Of a stretch of DNA of 64,000 nucleotides, positions 61,963-64,000 are shown in pieces (the first letter of the stretch is position 1; each line of letters opens with the position of its first letter). Location: contig OY848922.1 of assembly GCA_963693285.1 (NCBI GenBank), positions 6,560,923 to 6,624,922 on the forward strand, read 5' to 3'. The notes under the pieces are model-generated. The model was given only the letters and a program-made list of their open reading frames with translations, ran no database searches and was not told where the DNA came from. Both the position numbers and the translations under genes were made by a program. The DNA is from Xestospongia muta. Its lineage: Eukaryota > Porifera > Demospongiae > Haplosclerida > Petrosiidae.

Positions 61963-62432
61963 TCATTTTCATTTCCTGGCTTAATCTGGATATGATGGGT
62001 ATTGAGACTTGTTTTGTTAATAGTATGGGTTCTTGCAGTAAGATATGGTTACAGTTTATCTTTCCAGGTTATGTTTGGTTTCTACTAATACTCATCATAA
62101 TATTATCACAATATCCCAATAAAGTGGTTTGACTTGTGGGGAAGAAAAACAATTTCAGTATTAGCCACTATGATACTACTGTCATACTCCAAACTGATGT
62201 GCACTGTCTTCCAGGTCCTCCATCACACTAAAATTAAGTGAATTGATAAAACTCTTGCCAAATTTAACTTATCAAGGTGGCATATTGATATTACTGTAGA
62301 ATATCTAAAAGATTGCCATCTATACCATTGTTCTTGTTCTCACTAGCTGTACTCACTTTACTAATTATTCCATACTTTTTCTACCTTCTGACTATACCAT
62401 TATTTGAAGGACTTTGGTCAAAATACATGTGA
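61963..62432 (+). pseudogene. Multi-pass membrane protein fragment (later TM helices)
   Basis: After an AG acceptor at 61961-61962: VIFISWLNLDMMGIETCFVN and IWLQFIFPGYVWFLLILIII, then in a shifted frame KWFDLWGRKTISVLATMILL, SYSKLMCTVFQVLHHTKIK and a TGA, then LPLFLFSLAVLTLLIIPYFF. This is the family whose stalk/first-TM piece lies at 27531-28060: the WLNLDxGIETCF and VLATxxLLSYxKL phrases are its hallmark, as I recall. One frame shift and one stop inactivate it. Confidence 0.6.
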
Positions 62433-62496
62433 TGTCAAAAGTTGTCAGCTAATATGAAGCCTTTTTTGATGCATATTGAGGTCCATATAAGGACAA

Positions 62497-62520
62497 TTAC
62501 CATGGACGCGATTTTGCGTC
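62497..62520 (+). repeat. Candidate 5' terminus of piggyBac 4
   Basis: catggacgcgattttgcgtc holds a hairpin with 6-bp arms ggacgc/gcgtcc. It lies about 440 bp before the first piggyBac coding sequence. The preceding bases are ttac rather than TTAA, so the assignment is tentative. Confidence 0.35.
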
Positions 62521-62939
62521 CAAGAAACTAGTATCGAGATAGACGCTCATATCTCAGAGAAACTGACAGCTGTCTTTCACAGTGTTGCAAACATCTTTAG
62601 AGATTTCAATTCTTCTTTTTGAAGTGATCTGTTCAGTTTTGTTGTTGCAGGAAACTGTAGAACTTACCATTTAGCTAGGAAACAACGTGAGTATTATTAT
62701 TTTTATTGAACATGTAGAAATTTTTGTTTATACTTCATTCTTATAAAAAATTAAATGAAATGTATATATATTATATATATAATTTAAATCTTGAAGTGAA
62801 GACATCCTACAAAGAAATAAAACAATAGTTATCACATTGACAACACAAAATAGCATAAGAAATAAAACACTACATGTACAAGAAAAAAAGTACTAACTAT
62901 GAAAATGGTAAAATATAACTTGAAATTATATTTATAGTC

Positions 62940-64000
62940 ATACAGACTGAAAAGAGAGGTGGCGAAAAGGCTGTGTACGAATGATGTGTTAGAAATGCTG
63001 GAGTTGGAGGATGATGGTGAAGAAATTTTTTTGAAGGGAGTGATGAAGAGTTTGGTTATGATGAAGAACTTGAAAATGACAGGAGTGAAAGTGATAACAA
63101 GCATGGTGATAAAGATGATACTGTATTAGAGGAATTTGTGATTGACAATTATATGGTGAATGATGTGGATGATGATTACAATATGGAAGACAGTAACAGG
63201 GATTGCATCATGAAAGGGAGTAAAATCAGAGTTGACAGAGCAACAGATAGTGATGAAAGAAATGAAGTGGATAACGAAATGGAGAATGAGAGTGATGGTG
63301 GATTTGAACACGACATGGAATGCAAAAAGGATACACAAGCAAGAGGGAATAAAGGGAAAAAAAGCAGTGAAAATAAATAACAATTAGAATCAAACATAAA
63401 ATTGAATACTTACCTTCTTAGGTTTACCCTTGAATGCATGGAGTGACACTGTGAAGGCTTTCACTGTGAATGACTTCACACACCCAGTTGGCCCATGTGT
63501 GATCTTGCCTGACTCTCGTTTGGGCACATTTCAACTCTTTTTCACTATGGAAGTGATAGAGATGATAGTAGAGCAGACGAACCTCTATACTTACCAGTGC
63601 ATGGAAGATACAGCATTTGAGGCCTGGCAGAAGGTCACAGCAGCTGAGTTGGAAGCTTTTTTCGGATTTATGATATTGATGGGTATAGTGAGGCTCCCCT
63701 CTTTATTGGATTAATGGAAGAATGATGTCATCTTTCACTACATTCCAGTTGCCAGCAGAATCTCCAGAAATCGGTTCTTTGATCTGATAAGTATCTTCAC
63801 TTTGCCGATAATACTACTTTGGTTTCTCCTGGATGTGAAGGGTATAATAAGTTAGGGAAAATACAACCAATCCTGGATATGCTAACAGCACAGTTTGAAG
63901 AAACCTATAATTATGGCAGAGAGGTTAGTATAGATGAGGCAATGGTACCTTTCAAGGGCAGATCCAGCATGAAGCAATACCTTCCGATGAAGCCAGTGAA
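62940..64000 (+). pseudogene. piggyBac transposase 4 (partial, cut by right edge)
   Basis: Acidic N-terminus with DVLEMLELEDDGEEIF, a one-base shift in a T run near 63030, then a long Asp/Glu-rich frame to 63380. From 63430: NDFTHPVGPCVILPDS, FFTMEVIEMIVEQTNLYTYQ and ELEAFFGFMILMGIVRLPSL, a TAA at 63712, then ISRNRFFDL. After another shift near 63800 come GYNKLGKIQPILDML and SIDEAMVPFKGRSSMKQYLP up to the edge. SIDEAMVPFKGR carries the first catalytic Asp of piggyBac enzymes. Three inactivating changes are visible, so it is a young relic. It differs from the other three copies in motif wording. Confidence 0.78.

Noticed and set aside
63138..63397. Minus-strand ORFs opposite the acidic region of piggyBac 4
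   Set aside because: Shadows of the Asp/Glu-rich plus-strand frame.
1..64000. CRISPR arrays, bacterial operons, tRNA and rRNA genes
   Set aside because: No short regularly spaced repeats, no cloverleaf or rRNA-like sequence seen; split genes and the element types mark this as animal nuclear DNA.

Overview
The window looks like nuclear DNA of an early-branching marine animal, most likely a demosponge of the Amphimedon type. The reasons are AT-rich DNA, split genes with GT-AG introns, one-repeat-per-exon ankyrin genes fused to Roc/COR and Death domains, remnants of a beta-helix/multi-pass membrane protein family I associate with sponges, and many DNA transposon relics. The species assignment is inference.

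Host genes. Two minus-strand paralogues dominate. Gene B (51041 down to 34639) can be read completely: 13 exons joined in frame give 1135 codons plus stop, with six ankyrin repeats, a Roc-type GTPase domain, a COR-like region and a C-terminal Death domain. This is the order of the C-terminal half of DAPK1, without the kinase. Gene A (12473 down past position 40) has the same short first exon and five ankyrin exons, then runs off the left edge. Introns and upstream DNA of A (about 7.3-21.1 kb) and B (about 44.2-56.0 kb) are clearly homologous, so the locus is a tandem segmental duplication. A further homologous piece (33.5-34.1 kb versus 60.7-61.2 kb) suggests the array continues to the right.

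Mobile DNA. The best preserved item is a 5499-bp CACTA (EnSpm) element at 21619-27117 with CACTG termini, a TA duplication and two divergent intact multi-exon genes: an 833-codon transposase on the plus strand and a 516-codon SAM-domain companion on the minus strand. Their first ATGs are 14 bp apart. Decayed elements include four piggyBac relics (about 1.9-3.5, 5.7-7.9 with a shrunken copy at 43.9-44.9, 30.4-32.6, and 62.9 kb to the right edge), two hAT fragments (39.9-40.8 and 42.4-43.9 kb), a third hAT-like N-terminal piece (47.3-47.75 kb), a Ty3-like gag/protease/RT fragment (41.1-42.4 kb), a 606-bp MITE with 9-bp target duplications just upstream of gene A (12569-13174), and a 1168-bp repeat with an internal 321-bp duplication (4570-5737).

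Other remnants. Pieces of a beta-helix/multi-pass membrane protein family lie at 27.5-29.0 and 62.0-62.4 kb; HIRAN-like domain fragments lie at 1.4-1.7 and 40.8-41.0 kb. The stretches 8.4-12.0, 14.2-21.6, 29.7-30.4, 32.7-34.6 and 50.1-61.4 kb are AT-rich intron or intergenic DNA in which I recognise no further genes. No tRNA, rRNA or CRISPR array was seen.
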